DNA of 64,000 bases from Gemmobacter megaterium (GCF_900156815.1 NZ_FTOT01000002.1:682001-746000); one strand, 5' to 3'. Shown: positions 37,920 to 48,244, counted from the first letter of the stretch. A program made the numbers and translations. Notes: generated by a model not told the origin, from the sequence alone.

Positions 37920-40900
37920 CCCTTTCCGCCTCTGCGGTACAACAGATGGCCGCGGATCCGTCGCATTCGGTCTGGACTTCGGCCAATGCAGGATCGGGCA
38001 AGACCAAGGTGCTGACCGACCGCGTGGCCCGCCTGCTGCTGTCGGGCACTGAACCACAGCGGATCCTGTGTCTGACCTATACCAAGGCGGCCGCCGCCGA
38101 GATGCAGAACCGGCTGTTCCGCCGCCTTGGCGAATGGGCGATGATGCCCGAGCCCGCCTTGCGCGACGCGCTGGCCGGACTGGGACTGACCGCGGCGCCC
38201 GATGCCGATACGTTGGCCGCCGCGCGGCGCCTGTTCGCCCGCGCCATCGAAACGCCCGGCGGGCTGAAAATCCAGACGATCCACAGCTTTTGCGCCTCGC
38301 TCCTGCGGCGCTTTCCACTTGAGGCGCAGGTCTCGCCGGGGTTCTCCGAAATGGACGACCGCTCCGCCGACCTGTTGCGCGCCGAGATCGTCGAAGATAT
38401 GGCCGAACGGCTGGCCCCGCAGATCATCGCGCGGCTGGCGCGGCACTATACCGGCGAGGATTTCCTGCGTCTGGCCGCCGAAGTCGCGCGCAACCGGGCG
38501 CGCTTTGCGGGTCAGACGCGCGCAACGCTGGCGACGGCGCTTGGGCTGGCCGCCGACGATACACCACAGCGCCTGCTGGCCGATGTCTTTCTGGGGGGCG
38601 AGGCCGAATGGTTGACGCAGGTCGCCGCATTGCTGGCAGCCGGCAGCACAACCGACAGCAAGGCCGCGCAGCGCATCAAGGCGCTGGATCTCCTCCGCGC
38701 CGGTCTGCGCGATCTGGCGGGGCTGGAATCCGTCCTGCTGACCGGAAGCAGCGCCAAGGAACCGTTTTCTGCCAAGATCGGGGCCTTTCCGACTAAGGCG
38801 ACGCGCGGCAAGCTGGGCGATCTGATCACACCGCTGGAAAATCTGATGGCGCGGGTGGAATCCGCCCGCCCCCGCCGTCTGGCGCTGGAGTCGCTGGAGC
38901 GGTCCTGCGTGCTGCATGACTTTGCCGCCACGTTCCTGCCAGAGTACGACCGGCGCAAGCAGGCGCGGGGCTGGCTGGATTTCGACGATCTGATCCTGCG
39001 CGCGCGCGATCTGCTGTCGGTCTCGTCGGTGGCGCAATGGGTGTTGTACCGGCTGGATGGCGGGATCGACCATATTCTTGTCGACGAGGCACAGGACACC
39101 GGACCCGATCAATGGCGGGTGATCGAGTTGCTGGCCCAGGAATTCACCGCCGGGCAAGGCGCGCGCGATCAGGGGCGCACGATCTTTGTGGTGGGGGACA
39201 AGAAACAGTCGATCTATTCGTTCCAGGGTGCCGATCTGGAAAAATTCGACGCGATGCAGACGCATTTTACCGAACGGCTTGCGGCCATGGGAACGGCGCT
39301 GCATCTGCATCCGCTGGAGTATTCGTTCCGCTCCTCGCCTGCCGTTCTGGGCGCCGTCGATGCCACCTGTGCCCCGTTCGACAGCCTTGGGCAGGTATCG
39401 CATATCGCCTTTCGCGCCGCGATGCCGGGCCGCGTCGATCTTTGGCCAGCGGTCGAGGCCGAGGATGACCCCGATCCCGGCGACTGGTTCGATCCGGTGG
39501 ACCTGCCCAGCCCGCGCGCGCCCGAAGTCGTGCTGGCCGAACGGATCGCCTCCCAGATCAAGGCACTTCTGGCCGCAGGCACGCGCATACCGATTTCCGG
39601 CGGGGGCAGCCGGGCAATGCAGGCGGGCGATGTGCTGATCCTTGTGCAGCGCCGAAGCGCGTTGTTCCACGAGGTCATCCGCGCCTGCAAAGCCGCGGAG
39701 TTGCCGATCGCGGGCGCCGACCGGCTGAAGCTTGGGGCGGAAATCGCGGTCAAGGATCTGGCCGCGCTCCTGGCGTTTCTGGCAACGCCCGAGGATGATC
39801 TGTCGCTGGCAACCGCGCTGCGATCGCCGCTGTTCGGCTGGGACGAACAGCAGATTTACGACCTGGCGCAGGGTCGCGGGCGGCAATGGCTGTGGGAAAC
39901 CCTGCGAAAACGCGATGATCACGCCGTAACCTTGACCGTGCTGCACGATCTGCGCAACCGCGCCGATTTCCTGCGCCCGTTCGAGCTGATCGACCGCATC
40001 CTGACCCGTCACGATGGCCGCCGCCGCCTGATCGCCCGCCTTGGGGCAGAGGCCGAGGATGGCATCGACCAGTTCCTCAGCCAGGCACTGGCCTATGAAC
40101 GGATGGAGGTACCCAGCCTGACCGGCTTTCTGACCTGGCTGTCCACCGACGATGTCGAGGTCAAGCGCCAGGCCGACAGCGCGGGCAACCGCATCCGGGT
40201 GATGACCGTGCATGGCTCCAAGGGGCTGGAGGCGCCGGTGGTGATCCTGCCCGATACCGGCGACCGGCGCCCCGCGCAGGGCGGCGAGGTATTGGTGCTG
40301 GAGGACGGCACACCCGTGTGGAAAACGGCGGCAGAGCAGGCCCCACCCCGGATGGCCGAGGCACTGGAAAACGGACAGCGCCGCTGGCGCGAGGAAAACC
40401 AGCGGCTGCTGTATGTTGCCATGACGCGGGCCGAAAGCTGGCTGATCGTTGCTGCGGCAGGCAAGACGGAAAAGCCGGAAAGCTGGCACAGCTGCATCCG
40501 CGCGGGGCTGCAACGCCTGAATGCCGTCCCGCTGGAAACACCCTCCGGGACTGGTCTGCGCCATGCCTTTAGCGACTGGCCGGTCGATGGCCCGCCCGAA
40601 CAGGCGGTTCAGCCGTCGCTGCCTGCGCTGCCTCGCTGGGCCGCTACACCCGCCGCGCCCGTAACCAAGGCGCCTGCACCGTTGAAACCGTCTGACCTTG
40701 GCGGGCCAAAGGCACTGCCGGGCGAGTCCCCGCTGACCGAGGCAGAGGCAAAGGCGCGCGGCACCCTGCTGCACCGGCTGCTGGAGGTGCTGCCCGACCA
40801 CGCAGCCACCGACTGGCCTGCACTGGCAGAGGCGATGGAGGCGGACCCCGCCTTGCTGGCCGAGGCGCAGGGCGTCCTGACGGCGCCCGATCTGGCCTTT

Positions 40901-41224
40901 CTGTTCGCGCCCGGCACGCTGGCCGAAGTGGAATTTGCCAGCCTTTTGAACGGACGGCCGATGCCCGGTCTGATCGACCGTCTGGTGGTTATGCCCGACC
41001 ATGTGCTGGCGGTGGATTTCAAATCCAACGCCACGGTGCCCGACAGCCCGGCCGAGGTGCCCGAGGGGCTGCTGCGCCAGATGGGCGCCTATGCCCATGC
41101 GCTGGCAGCCATCTACCCCGACCGCCGCATCGACACTGCGCTGCTGTGGACATCCTGTGGCCGGCTGATGCACCTGCCCCACGATCTCGTGTCGCAGGCC
41201 CTGACCCGTGCCGGCCTGCCTTGA
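37916..41224 (+). CDS. addA: AddA subunit, UvrD-like helicase and nuclease
   Basis: A 1102-residue 3'-5' helicase plus nuclease. Walker A is [12 protein letters not shown] (about 23-34); [17 protein letters not shown] is motif Ia; ILVDEAQDT is motif [18 protein letters not shown] is motif [18 protein letters not shown] is motif V; and [13 protein letters not shown] is motif VI. The nuclease motif is LAVDFKSN near residue 1034, with [11 protein letters not shown] after it. The ATG at 37916 overlaps the addB stop. Confidence 0.97.
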   Translation: MTLSASAVQQMAADPSHSVWTSANAGSGKTKVLTDRVARLLLSGTEPQRILCLTYTKAAAAEMQNRLFRRLGEWAMMPEPALRDALAGLGLTAAPDADTLAAARRLFARAIETPGGLKIQTIHSFCASLLRRFPLEAQVSPGFSEMDDRSADLLRAEIVEDMAERLAPQIIARLARHYTGEDFLRLAAEVARNRARFAGQTRATLATALGLAADDTPQRLLADVFLGGEAEWLTQVAALLAAGSTTDSKAAQRIKALDLLRAGLRDLAGLESVLLTGSSAKEPFSAKIGAFPTKATRGKLGDLITPLENLMARVESARPRRLALESLERSCVLHDFAATFLPEYDRRKQARGWLDFDDLILRARDLLSVSSVAQWVLYRLDGGIDHILVDEAQDTGPDQWRVIELLAQEFTAGQGARDQGRTIFVVGDKKQSIYSFQGADLEKFDAMQTHFTERLAAMGTALHLHPLEYSFRSSPAVLGAVDATCAPFDSLGQVSHIAFRAAMPGRVDLWPAVEAEDDPDPGDWFDPVDLPSPRAPEVVLAERIASQIKALLAAGTRIPISGGGSRAMQAGDVLILVQRRSALFHEVIRACKAAELPIAGADRLKLGAEIAVKDLAALLAFLATPEDDLSLATALRSPLFGWDEQQIYDLAQGRGRQWLWETLRKRDDHAVTLTVLHDLRNRADFLRPFELIDRILTRHDGRRRLIARLGAEAEDGIDQFLSQALAYERMEVPSLTGFLTWLSTDDVEVKRQADSAGNRIRVMTVHGSKGLEAPVVILPDTGDRRPAQGGEVLVLEDGTPVWKTAAEQAPPRMAEALENGQRRWREENQRLLYVAMTRAESWLIVAAAGKTEKPESWHSCIRAGLQRLNAVPLETPSGTGLRHAFSDWPVDGPPEQAVQPSLPALPRWAATPAAPVTKAPAPLKPSDLGGPKALPGESPLTEAEAKARGTLLHRLLEVLPDHAATDWPALAEAMEADPALLAEAQGVLTAPDLAFLFAPGTLAEVEFASLLNGRPMPGLIDRLVVMPDHVLAVDFKSNATVPDSPAEVPEGLLRQMGAYAHALAAIYPDRRIDTALLWTSCGRLMHLPHDLVSQALTRAGLP

Positions 41225-41285
41225 CGTGGCGGGCGGGGGTTCTTACCTTCGCTTGCAACTTCATATTCCTGACAGGAGATATGTC

Positions 41286-41606
41286 ATGGCCACCGTGCCC
41301 GTCACCGATGCCACCTTCGACGCCGAAGTCCGCCAGTCCGATATCCCCGTTGTGGTGGATTTCTGGGCCGAATGGTGCGGCCCCTGCCGCCAGATCGGCC
41401 CGGCTCTGGAGGAGCTTTCGGCAGAGTTCGAAGGCAAGGTAAAGATCGTCAAGGTCAACGTCGACAGCGATCAGCAAGCGGCGGCCCAGTTGGGCGTGCG
41501 CGGCATTCCCGCCCTGTTCCTGTTCAAGGACGGCGAGGTCGTGTCGAACAAGGTTGGCGCAGCCCCCAAGGCCTCGCTGCAAAGCTGGATCCAGTCGGCG
41601 ATCTAA
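41286..41606 (+). CDS. trxA: Thioredoxin
   Basis: A 106-residue general disulfide reductant. The active site is [10 protein letters not shown] (Cys31/Cys34), with VVVDFWA before it and the cis-proline segment [13 protein letters not shown]. It is reduced by TrxB (10169). AGGAG precedes the ATG at 41286 by about 8 nt. The 61-bp gap after addA may hold a promoter, so it is not clearly part of that run. Confidence 0.97.
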   Translation: MATVPVTDATFDAEVRQSDIPVVVDFWAEWCGPCRQIGPALEELSAEFEGKVKIVKVNVDSDQQAAAQLGVRGIPALFLFKDGEVVSNKVGAAPKASLQSWIQSAI

Positions 41607-41710
41607 TCGCCACGACCGGATCATGCTGAAGTAAAAGGGTGCCGTCCTGTTCCGGGGCGGTTTCCCTTTTCGCGCTGCGGGCCTATATCGGGCATCCAAG
41701 GAAGGCGCGC

Positions 41711-43552
41711 ATGTTCCGGTATTTTGAAAATCTCGTAGATCCCTATCAGTCTTACCAACAGGTCGATGCCCCGCCACGCGGGCTGTGGCCGTTCATGCGG
41801 CAGTATGTGCTGCCGTTCCGCAGGGTGTTTGCGGTCACCGGATTCGTCTCGCTGCTGGTTGCATCCGGTGACATCGTTCTGATCTGGTATGTCGGTCGTC
41901 TGGTCGACCTGCTGGCGGCTGGCACGCCGACCGAGGTGCTGGCCTCGCATGGCTGGGAATTTGTGATCGTTGCGCTGATCATCGCGCTGATCCGTCCGCT
42001 GGTATCCGGCGCCGGAACGGCCCTGCTGCACAACACGATCCTGCCGAACTTCGGCACCATGATCCGCTGGCGGGCGCATCGGCATGTGCTGCGTCAGCCC
42101 GTCGGCTGGTTCGAGGGCGATTTTGCCGGGCGCATCGCCAACCGTATCATGCAGACACCGCCTGCCGCAGGCGATGCGGTGTTTCAGACATTTGATGCCA
42201 TGGCCTTCGGCTCTGTCACGGTGCTGGGGGCGGGGATCCTGCTGGCCGATGCCGACCCGCGCCTGCTGGTGCCGCTTGTGGCATGGTTTGCCGCCTATGG
42301 GCTGCTGGTACGCTGGACGATCCGACATGCGGGCCCGGCCGCCAAAGCCAGCGCAGATGCCCGCAGCGCCATCACGGGCCGCGTCGTCGATGCCTATACC
42401 AACATCCATTCCGTCAAGCTGTTCGCCCACCATGACCGCGAGATCAGCTATGCCAAGGATGCGATCGAAACGGCGCGGCAGAAATTCCAGCAGGAAATGC
42501 GGATCATCACCCGCATGGATGTGACGCTGACAGTCCTGAACGGGTTGCTGATCGTTTCGGTGATCGGATGGGCCGGGCTGCTGTGGTATCAGGGGGCGGC
42601 GACCGTTGGGGCCGTCGCGGCGGCATCGGCGCTGGTTCTGCGGTTGAACAACCTGACCTACTGGCTGATGTGGGCCACCACCGGATTGGTGCAGGCGCTG
42701 GGAACCGTGTCGGAAGGGATGGAGACGATCACACAGCCCGTCACCGTCCTGGACACGGCTGATGCCAAGGCGCTGGATTGGCGCGAAGGGCGGATCGAAT
42801 ACCAGAATGTGCGCCACCACTACGGACGCGATACAGGCGGGTTGCAAGGCGTCGATCTGGCCATCCGCCCCGGCGAAAAGGTCGGTCTGGTCGGGCGCTC
42901 GGGTGCTGGCAAGACCACGCTGGTCAAGCTGTTGCTGCGGTTCTACGACGTCGAGGCCGGGCAGATCCTGATCGACGGGCAGGACATTGCGCAAGTTACC
43001 CAAGACAGCCTGCGCCGCCAGATCGGCATGGTGCAGCAGGACAGCAGCCTCCTGCACCGTTCGGTGCGGGACAACATCCTGTATGGTCGCCCCGATGCAA
43101 GCGAGGCCGAGATGATAGAGGCCGCCAAACGCGCCGAGGCGCATGATTTCATCCTGACCCTCGAAGACCCCGAAGGGCGCAGCGGCTATGATGCCCATGT
43201 CGGCGAGCGGGGTGTGAAGCTTTCGGGCGGACAGCGGCAGCGGATCACGCTGGCGCGGGTGATCCTGAAGGATGCCCCCATTCTTGTTCTGGACGAGGCA
43301 ACAAGTGCGCTGGATAGCGAGGTCGAGGCGGCCATTCAGGATACGCTCTACCGCGTGATGCAGGGCAAGACCGTGATCGCCATTGCGCACCGGCTGTCGA
43401 CCATCGCCGCGATGGACCGCATCGTGGTGCTGGACAAGGGCCGCGTGGCCGAGGACGGGACCCATGCCCAACTGCTGGCAAAAGGGGGGATCTACGCCGG
43501 GTTGTGGTCCCGGCAATCGGGTGGGTTCCTGGGTGACGAGGCGGCGGAATGA
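41711..43552 (+). CDS. ABC exporter half-transporter 1 (TMD-NBD)
   Basis: A 613-residue fused membrane-ATPase subunit. The transmembrane domain (about 30-330) includes GGWFEGDFAGRIANR-like text (QPVGWFEGDFAGRIA). The ATPase has Walker A GRSGAGKTT (near 395), the signature LSGGQRQR (near 502), Walker B ILVLDEATSALDSE and the H-loop IAHRLSTI. It resembles MsbA/lipid or multidrug exporters. The second half-transporter (43734) is 36-nt-scale similar in architecture, so a heterodimer is likely. The start at 41711 gives the family N-terminus MFRYFENLVDPY. The substrate is unknown. Confidence 0.9.
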   Translation: MFRYFENLVDPYQSYQQVDAPPRGLWPFMRQYVLPFRRVFAVTGFVSLLVASGDIVLIWYVGRLVDLLAAGTPTEVLASHGWEFVIVALIIALIRPLVSGAGTALLHNTILPNFGTMIRWRAHRHVLRQPVGWFEGDFAGRIANRIMQTPPAAGDAVFQTFDAMAFGSVTVLGAGILLADADPRLLVPLVAWFAAYGLLVRWTIRHAGPAAKASADARSAITGRVVDAYTNIHSVKLFAHHDREISYAKDAIETARQKFQQEMRIITRMDVTLTVLNGLLIVSVIGWAGLLWYQGAATVGAVAAASALVLRLNNLTYWLMWATTGLVQALGTVSEGMETITQPVTVLDTADAKALDWREGRIEYQNVRHHYGRDTGGLQGVDLAIRPGEKVGLVGRSGAGKTTLVKLLLRFYDVEAGQILIDGQDIAQVTQDSLRRQIGMVQQDSSLLHRSVRDNILYGRPDASEAEMIEAAKRAEAHDFILTLEDPEGRSGYDAHVGERGVKLSGGQRQRITLARVILKDAPILVLDEATSALDSEVEAAIQDTLYRVMQGKTVIAIAHRLSTIAAMDRIVVLDKGRVAEDGTHAQLLAKGGIYAGLWSRQSGGFLGDEAAE

Positions 43553-43737
43553 CGGTGGCGCCCCGATCTCTGGCACGCCGCGCCATGCGGCAATCGTGGT
43601 TGCAGGCGCATCCGGGGGCATCTGGCAACGGCATCGCACCGGCACGCGATGCCGCCGGGCAGGATGACCCCCTGCGCACCACATCGGACGCGCGGGTCCG
43701 CGCGCCGGACGATCTGCACCGGGAGTGCGCAGCGTGA
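43549..43737 (+). CDS. Small ORF nested between two ABC exporter genes
   Basis: A 62-residue ORF whose ATG overlaps the stop of exporter 1 (ATGA) and whose TGA overlaps the GTG start of exporter 2 (GTGA). GAGG lies shortly upstream and third positions are GC-rich. The product is Ala/Arg/Asp-rich and hydrophilic, with no domain and no membrane segment. The exact fit argues for translational coupling, whether or not the peptide itself has a function. It could equally be a passive translated spacer. Confidence 0.45.
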   Translation: MTVAPRSLARRAMRQSWLQAHPGASGNGIAPARDAAGQDDPLRTTSDARVRAPDDLHRECAA

Positions 43738-45566
43738 AACTGTCCAACCTGATAACCCCGTTTCAACCCGCCGATGGCGCCCCGCCACGACGGCTGGGGG
43801 CGTTCTTCATGTGGTGCCTTGGCGGTTCCTGGAAGGCGCTGCTGATCGCCTCTGTGGTCTCTGCCCTGGCAGGGGTGACAGAGATCATTTCCGCCACCAT
43901 CCTGGGGCGGGTGATCGACGCAACCGCCGGGACAGCGCCCGAGGGGTTCTTCGGCAATCACCTTTGGCTGATCGGCCTGTTCCTGGCGTTTTATCTGGTC
44001 GCCCGGCCGCTGATCTTTGCCGCCTCCTCCGCCGCGAACTCGGTGGTGATCGGGCCGAATGTCATGCCGCTGGTCCTGTCTCGCCTGCACCGCTGGACCA
44101 TGGGGCAGGCCGTCACCTTCTTTGACAACGATTTCGCCGGGCGCATCGCCACCAAACAGATGCAGGCCGCCCGCGCTGTCACAGAGGTGGTCACGGAAAG
44201 CATCAACACGGGTGTCTTTGCGCTGGCCTCTGTCGTCGGATCCGCGGTGTTTCTGCTGGATATCGACGCCCGCATGGCCCTTGCACTGGCGGTGTGGCTA
44301 GTGGCCTATCTGGCGCTGATCCGCTTTTTCATGCCGCGCATCCGGGCGACCTCTGTCAGCCGGGCGGCGGCGCGGGCGAATATCACCGGGCAGGTCGTCG
44401 ATACGATCACCAATATCAAGACGGTCAAGCTGTTCGCCCATTCTGAACACGAAGACCGCGCCGCGCTGAAATCCATGGGGCTCTACCGCGAGAAATCCAT
44501 AGATTTCGGCATCGTTTCAGCATGGTTCCGGCTGACGCTGATGACCCTCGCCGGGGCGTTGCCGGTGGTTCTGATCGGCGGAACGACATGGCTGTGGACG
44601 CATGGCGCGGCCACTGCAGGCGATATTGCGGCAGCCGGCACCATTGCCATCCGCATCGCCCAGATGACCGGCTGGGTCAGCTTTACCCTGATGGGGATCT
44701 ACGCCAATGTCGGCGAGGTCGAGGATGCGATGCGCACGCTGACCCCGCCCCATGCATTGACCGATTCCCCCGATGCCACCGATCTTGTCCGGGTGAAGGG
44801 CGAGGTGCGCTATGATCATGTGACCTTCACCTATGGCGGCCCCACGGGCGGCGTGCGCGGGCTGGATCTGGCGATCCGCCCTGGTGAACGGCTGGGTATC
44901 GTCGGGGCGTCGGGCGCGGGCAAGTCCACATTGGTCGCACTGCTGCTGCGGCTGTACGACCCGGAAACGGGCACCGTGCGGATCGACGGCCAGGACGTGG
45001 CGGCGGTGACACAGGAATCCTTGCGCCGCCAGATCGCCATGGTCACGCAGGAAACCGCGATGTTCAACCGCTCTGCCCGCGACAACATCCTTTACGGCCG
45101 GCCTGACGCAACCGAGGACGAGGTGATCGCCGCCGCCCGCGCCGCCGAGGCGCATGAGTTCATCCTGACGCTGAAAGACCACAAGGGGCGCACCGGCTAT
45201 GATGCCCATCTGGGCGAACGTGGCGTCAAGCTGTCGGGCGGGCAGCGGCAACGCATCGCGCTTGCCCGCGCGTTTCTGAAGGATGCCCCCATTCTGGTGC
45301 TGGACGAGGCAACCAGCGCGCTGGATTCCGAGGTCGAGGCGCAGATTCAGGATGCGCTGGATCGGGTGATGCAGGGCAAGACGGTTCTGGCCATCGCCCA
45401 TCGGCTGTCCACCATTGCCGCCATGGACCGTATCATCGTGCTTGATCAGGGCCGGATTGTCGAACAGGGCAGCCATGCCGATCTGCTGACTTCAGACGGG
45501 CTCTATGCGCGGTACTGGGCGCGGCAATCGGGCGGGTTCCTGGGGCTGGAGGATGCAGCGGAATGA
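43734..45566 (+). CDS. ABC exporter half-transporter 2 (TMD-NBD)
   Basis: A 610-residue partner of the upstream exporter: a six-helix membrane domain with FFDNDFAGRIATKQM, then an ATPase with Walker A GASGAGKST (near 392), LSGGQRQRIALARAF, ILVLDEATSALDSE and IAHRLSTIAAM. I chose the GTG at 43734 (VKLSNLI), preceded by GGGAG at 7 nt; a GTG at 43725 is an alternative. The two proteins are paralogous, with near-identical NBD ends (ARQSGGFLG against SRQSGGFLG), supporting tandem duplication and heterodimer formation. Confidence 0.9.
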   Translation: MKLSNLITPFQPADGAPPRRLGAFFMWCLGGSWKALLIASVVSALAGVTEIISATILGRVIDATAGTAPEGFFGNHLWLIGLFLAFYLVARPLIFAASSAANSVVIGPNVMPLVLSRLHRWTMGQAVTFFDNDFAGRIATKQMQAARAVTEVVTESINTGVFALASVVGSAVFLLDIDARMALALAVWLVAYLALIRFFMPRIRATSVSRAAARANITGQVVDTITNIKTVKLFAHSEHEDRAALKSMGLYREKSIDFGIVSAWFRLTLMTLAGALPVVLIGGTTWLWTHGAATAGDIAAAGTIAIRIAQMTGWVSFTLMGIYANVGEVEDAMRTLTPPHALTDSPDATDLVRVKGEVRYDHVTFTYGGPTGGVRGLDLAIRPGERLGIVGASGAGKSTLVALLLRLYDPETGTVRIDGQDVAAVTQESLRRQIAMVTQETAMFNRSARDNILYGRPDATEDEVIAAARAAEAHEFILTLKDHKGRTGYDAHLGERGVKLSGGQRQRIALARAFLKDAPILVLDEATSALDSEVEAQIQDALDRVMQGKTVLAIAHRLSTIAAMDRIIVLDQGRIVEQGSHADLLTSDGLYARYWARQSGGFLGLEDAAE

Positions 45567-46795
45567 CCCTGACCATCGAACGGCTGGGCCATCATGGCGA
45601 CGGTATCGCGCGCGGCCCCGACGGGCCGGTCTTTGTGCCCGGCGTCTTGCCGGGCGAGGTGGTGGAGGGCGAGATACAGGGTAGCCGCCTGAGCACGCCG
45701 CGTATCGTCACGCCATCGGCCCATCGCCGAAGACCGCCCTGCGCCCATGCGCGTGCCTGCGGCGGATGCGCGTTACAGCACGCTGACGATGCCTTTGTCG
45801 CCGACTGGAAACAGGGGGTCGTGCAACAGGCGTTGCAGGCTCAGGGGCTGGAGGCCGCGTTCCGCCCTATCCTCACCTCGCATCCGCACAGCCGCCGGCG
45901 CGCGACGCTGTCAGGGCGGCGGACCAAGGCGGGCGCGACCTTGGGCTTTCACATCCGCGGTTCCGATCAGGTGGTCGCTGTCCCCGGTTGCCAGTTGCTG
46001 CACCCCGATCTGATCGCCGCTTTTCCGGGGCTGGAGGCGCTGACCCGCACAGGCGCTTCGCGCAAGGGCGAACTGTCGCTGACCGTGACCGCCACCCTGT
46101 CAGGGCCCGATGTCGCGGTGACGGGCGGCAAGCCACTGGATGCGCCGCTGTTGCAAGACCTGGCAGGTCTGGCGGAAACGCATCGACTGGCACGCCTGAC
46201 ATGGGAGGGCGAGGTGGTCGCCCTGCGCGCCCAGCCGGTGGTGGACATGGGTCGGGGGCGGGTGCCCCTGCCCCCCGGCGCGTTCCTGCAAGCGACCGCA
46301 GACGGCGAGGCCGCGCTGCTGGCTGCCGTCCGCGATGCCGTGGGTCCGGCGCGGCGCATTGTCGATCTGTTCGCAGGTTGCGGCACCTTTGCCCTGCCAT
46401 TGGCCGATCGGGCCGAGGTTCACGCCGTCGAGGGCGAGGCCGCCCTGACCACCGCCCTGACCGCAGGCGCCCGCGCCACGCCGGGACTGAAGGCGGTCAG
46501 CGTGGAAACCCGCGACCTGTTCCGCCGCCCGCTGCTGCCCGACGAGCTGCGTTTTGACGCCGCCGTCATCGACCCGCCCCGCGCGGGCGCCGAGGCACAG
46601 GTGGCCGAACTGGCCCGCGCCCATGTGCCGGTGCTGGCCATGGTGTCGTGCAACCCGGCAACCTTCGCGCGTGATGCGAAAACGCTCGTCGATGCGGGCT
46701 ATCGGCTGGATTGGGTGCAGGTGGTGGACCAGTTCCGCTGGTCGACCCATGTCGAGCTTGCGGCGCGGCTGTCCTTGCCCCATATGGCCGCCTGA
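45563..46795 (+). CDS. TrmA/RumA-family RNA (uracil-5-)-methyltransferase
   Basis: A 410-residue class I SAM-dependent RNA methyltransferase. A TRAM-like N-terminus (ERLGHHGDGIARGPDGPVF in parts) is followed by a 4Fe-4S motif with Cys60, Cys66, Cys69 and Cys143. The SAM site is DLFAGCGTFALPLA, AVIDPPRAGAEAQ is motif IV and VSCNPATFARD contains the catalytic cysteine. It probably makes m5U in rRNA; tRNA is possible. The start overlaps the exporter stop by ATGA. Confidence 0.9.
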   Translation: MTLTIERLGHHGDGIARGPDGPVFVPGVLPGEVVEGEIQGSRLSTPRIVTPSAHRRRPPCAHARACGGCALQHADDAFVADWKQGVVQQALQAQGLEAAFRPILTSHPHSRRRATLSGRRTKAGATLGFHIRGSDQVVAVPGCQLLHPDLIAAFPGLEALTRTGASRKGELSLTVTATLSGPDVAVTGGKPLDAPLLQDLAGLAETHRLARLTWEGEVVALRAQPVVDMGRGRVPLPPGAFLQATADGEAALLAAVRDAVGPARRIVDLFAGCGTFALPLADRAEVHAVEGEAALTTALTAGARATPGLKAVSVETRDLFRRPLLPDELRFDAAVIDPPRAGAEAQVAELARAHVPVLAMVSCNPATFARDAKTLVDAGYRLDWVQVVDQFRWSTHVELAARLSLPHMAA

Positions 46796-46818
46796 ACCCG
46801 CACACAGGAGCCCCGAGC

Positions 46819-47604
46819 ATGACGCCGCGCCAACGGATTGACGCCTGGCTGGAAACCCCGCTTGTCCGCAACGCCATCATGGCAGTGATCGTGTTCAACG
46901 CGATCATACTGGGCACGGAAACATCGGCCACCCTGATGGCGCGGGCGGGTGGGCTGATCGTGACGCTGGACCGCCTGTGCCTTGCAATCTTTGTGCTGGA
47001 GCTGCTGGCCAAGATGTACGCGCGCGGCTGGCGGTTCTTTCGCAACGGCTGGAACATCTTTGATTTCGTGATCGTCGGAATCTCGCTGATGCCCACGGCG
47101 GGCGGGCTGTCGGTGCTGCGCGCCCTGCGCATCCTGCGGGCACTGCGGCTGGTGTCCGTGGCGCCACGTCTGAGACGTGTGGTCGAGGGCTTTGTCAGCG
47201 CCTTGCCCGGCATGGCGTCGGTTTTCCTGTTGATGGCGCTGATCTTCTACATCGCCTCGGTCATGGCGACGAAGCTGTTCAGCAGCAGCTTTCCACAGTG
47301 GTTTGGCGATCTGGGCAATTCCGCCTATTCGCTGTTCCAGATCATGACGCTGGAAAGCTGGTCCATGGGCATCGTGCGTCCGGTGATGGAGGTGCATCCC
47401 TATGCCTGGGCGTTCTTTGTGCCCTTCATCATGATGACCACCTTTGCGGTGGTCAACCTGCTGGTCGGTCTGATCGTGAACTCGATGCAGGATGCCCATT
47501 CGCAAGAGGAAAACAGCCGCACCGATGCCTACCGCGAGGAAGTGCTCGCCCGGCTGGTCGAGATCGAAAAACGCCTGGCGGCCCGCGACAACACGCCGTT
47601 GTGA
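46819..47604 (+). CDS. Bacterial voltage-gated sodium channel (BacNav)
   Basis: A 261-residue single-domain six-helix channel subunit, assembling as a tetramer in the inner membrane. S4 carries arginines at every third position (R101, R104, R107, R110 in SVLRALRILRALRL). The pore loop FQIMTLESWSMGI contains the TLESWS selectivity filter (177-182) of the NaChBac/NavRh group. A C-terminal coiled coil (AYREEVLARLVEIEKRLAA) matches the BacNav tetramerisation helix. In other bacteria such channels are linked to Na+ entry, pH homeostasis and motility. CAGGAG lies before the ATG at 46819. Confidence 0.92.
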   Translation: MTPRQRIDAWLETPLVRNAIMAVIVFNAIILGTETSATLMARAGGLIVTLDRLCLAIFVLELLAKMYARGWRFFRNGWNIFDFVIVGISLMPTAGGLSVLRALRILRALRLVSVAPRLRRVVEGFVSALPGMASVFLLMALIFYIASVMATKLFSSSFPQWFGDLGNSAYSLFQIMTLESWSMGIVRPVMEVHPYAWAFFVPFIMMTTFAVVNLLVGLIVNSMQDAHSQEENSRTDAYREEVLARLVEIEKRLAARDNTPL

Positions 47605-47612
47605 TGCGACCG

Positions 47613-47640
47613 CCCTTCCCTGCCTGGGGTAGGGAAAGGG
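47613..47640 (+). terminator. Hairpin after the sodium channel gene
   Basis: CCCTTCCCT pairs with AGGGAAAGGG (one bulged A) around a 9-nt loop, just after the channel stop. No U-run follows. Confidence 0.35.
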
Positions 47641-47734
47641 ACAGCGCGGGGGCCGGTTCGTGTCGTCCGGTCCGCGCGCGATATGGATCCAATCGAAAGG
47701 ACAGCCGCCACAGAGCGGCGTCTGAGAGGCAGCG

Positions 47735-48244
47735 ATGCAATTCTGGAACAGGCGACAGGCGATACTGGGCGCGATCGCGGTGGGACTGGCGGCCTGCGCC
47801 CCGTCCAAGTTCCGCAGGTATAACGGCCCCGAGGTGACGCGGGTAGAGATCCACAAGGGCGCTCGCAAGATGTACCTGCTGCACCATGACAAGGTGCTCA
47901 AGCAATATGATGTGGGGCTGGGGGCGGCGCCGGTCGGGCACAAACAGTTTGAAGGCGACAGCAAGACCCCCGAAGGGCTGTACTACATCGACCGCCGCAA
48001 TCCGAATTCGAATTTTCACCTGTCCGTCGGCATTTCCTATCCCAATCCTGCCGATCGGGCCTTTGCTCGGGCTCAGGGCAAGTCACCTGGCGGCGACATT
48101 TTCATTCACGGCCAGGCTGGCAAGCATATGGGGCGTGGACGCGGGCGCGACTGGACCGATGGCTGCATCGCGGTGACAGACCGCGAGGTCGAGGATATCT
48201 ACGCGATGCTACGGCTTGGCACGCCCGTCGCGATCTATCCCTGA
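47735..48244 (+). CDS. L,D-transpeptidase lipoprotein (YkuD domain)
   Basis: A 169-residue protein with a lipoprotein signal (ILGAIAVGLAAC, Cys21). The YkuD catalytic domain includes His125 in IFIHGQ and Cys144 in DWTDGCIAVTDREVEDIY. Such enzymes form 3-3 peptidoglycan crosslinks, attach lipoproteins to peptidoglycan or trim crosslinks in the periplasm. The compact size and RKMYLLHHDKVLKQYDVGLG N-terminal strand pattern resemble the DpaA/YafK-like subgroup, which is tentative. Confidence 0.88.
   Translation: MQFWNRRQAILGAIAVGLAACAPSKFRRYNGPEVTRVEIHKGARKMYLLHHDKVLKQYDVGLGAAPVGHKQFEGDSKTPEGLYYIDRRNPNSNFHLSVGISYPNPADRAFARAQGKSPGGDIFIHGQAGKHMGRGRGRDWTDGCIAVTDREVEDIYAMLRLGTPVAIYP

Noticed and set aside
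37835-41182. A 1115-codon open frame on the minus strand opposite addA, and similar long minus frames at 35844-37607, 17646-19463 and 13606-15231
   Set aside because: They are shadows of high-GC genes on the other strand: translations are rich in Gln, His, Arg and Pro, have no family motifs, and the plus-strand genes are unambiguous.
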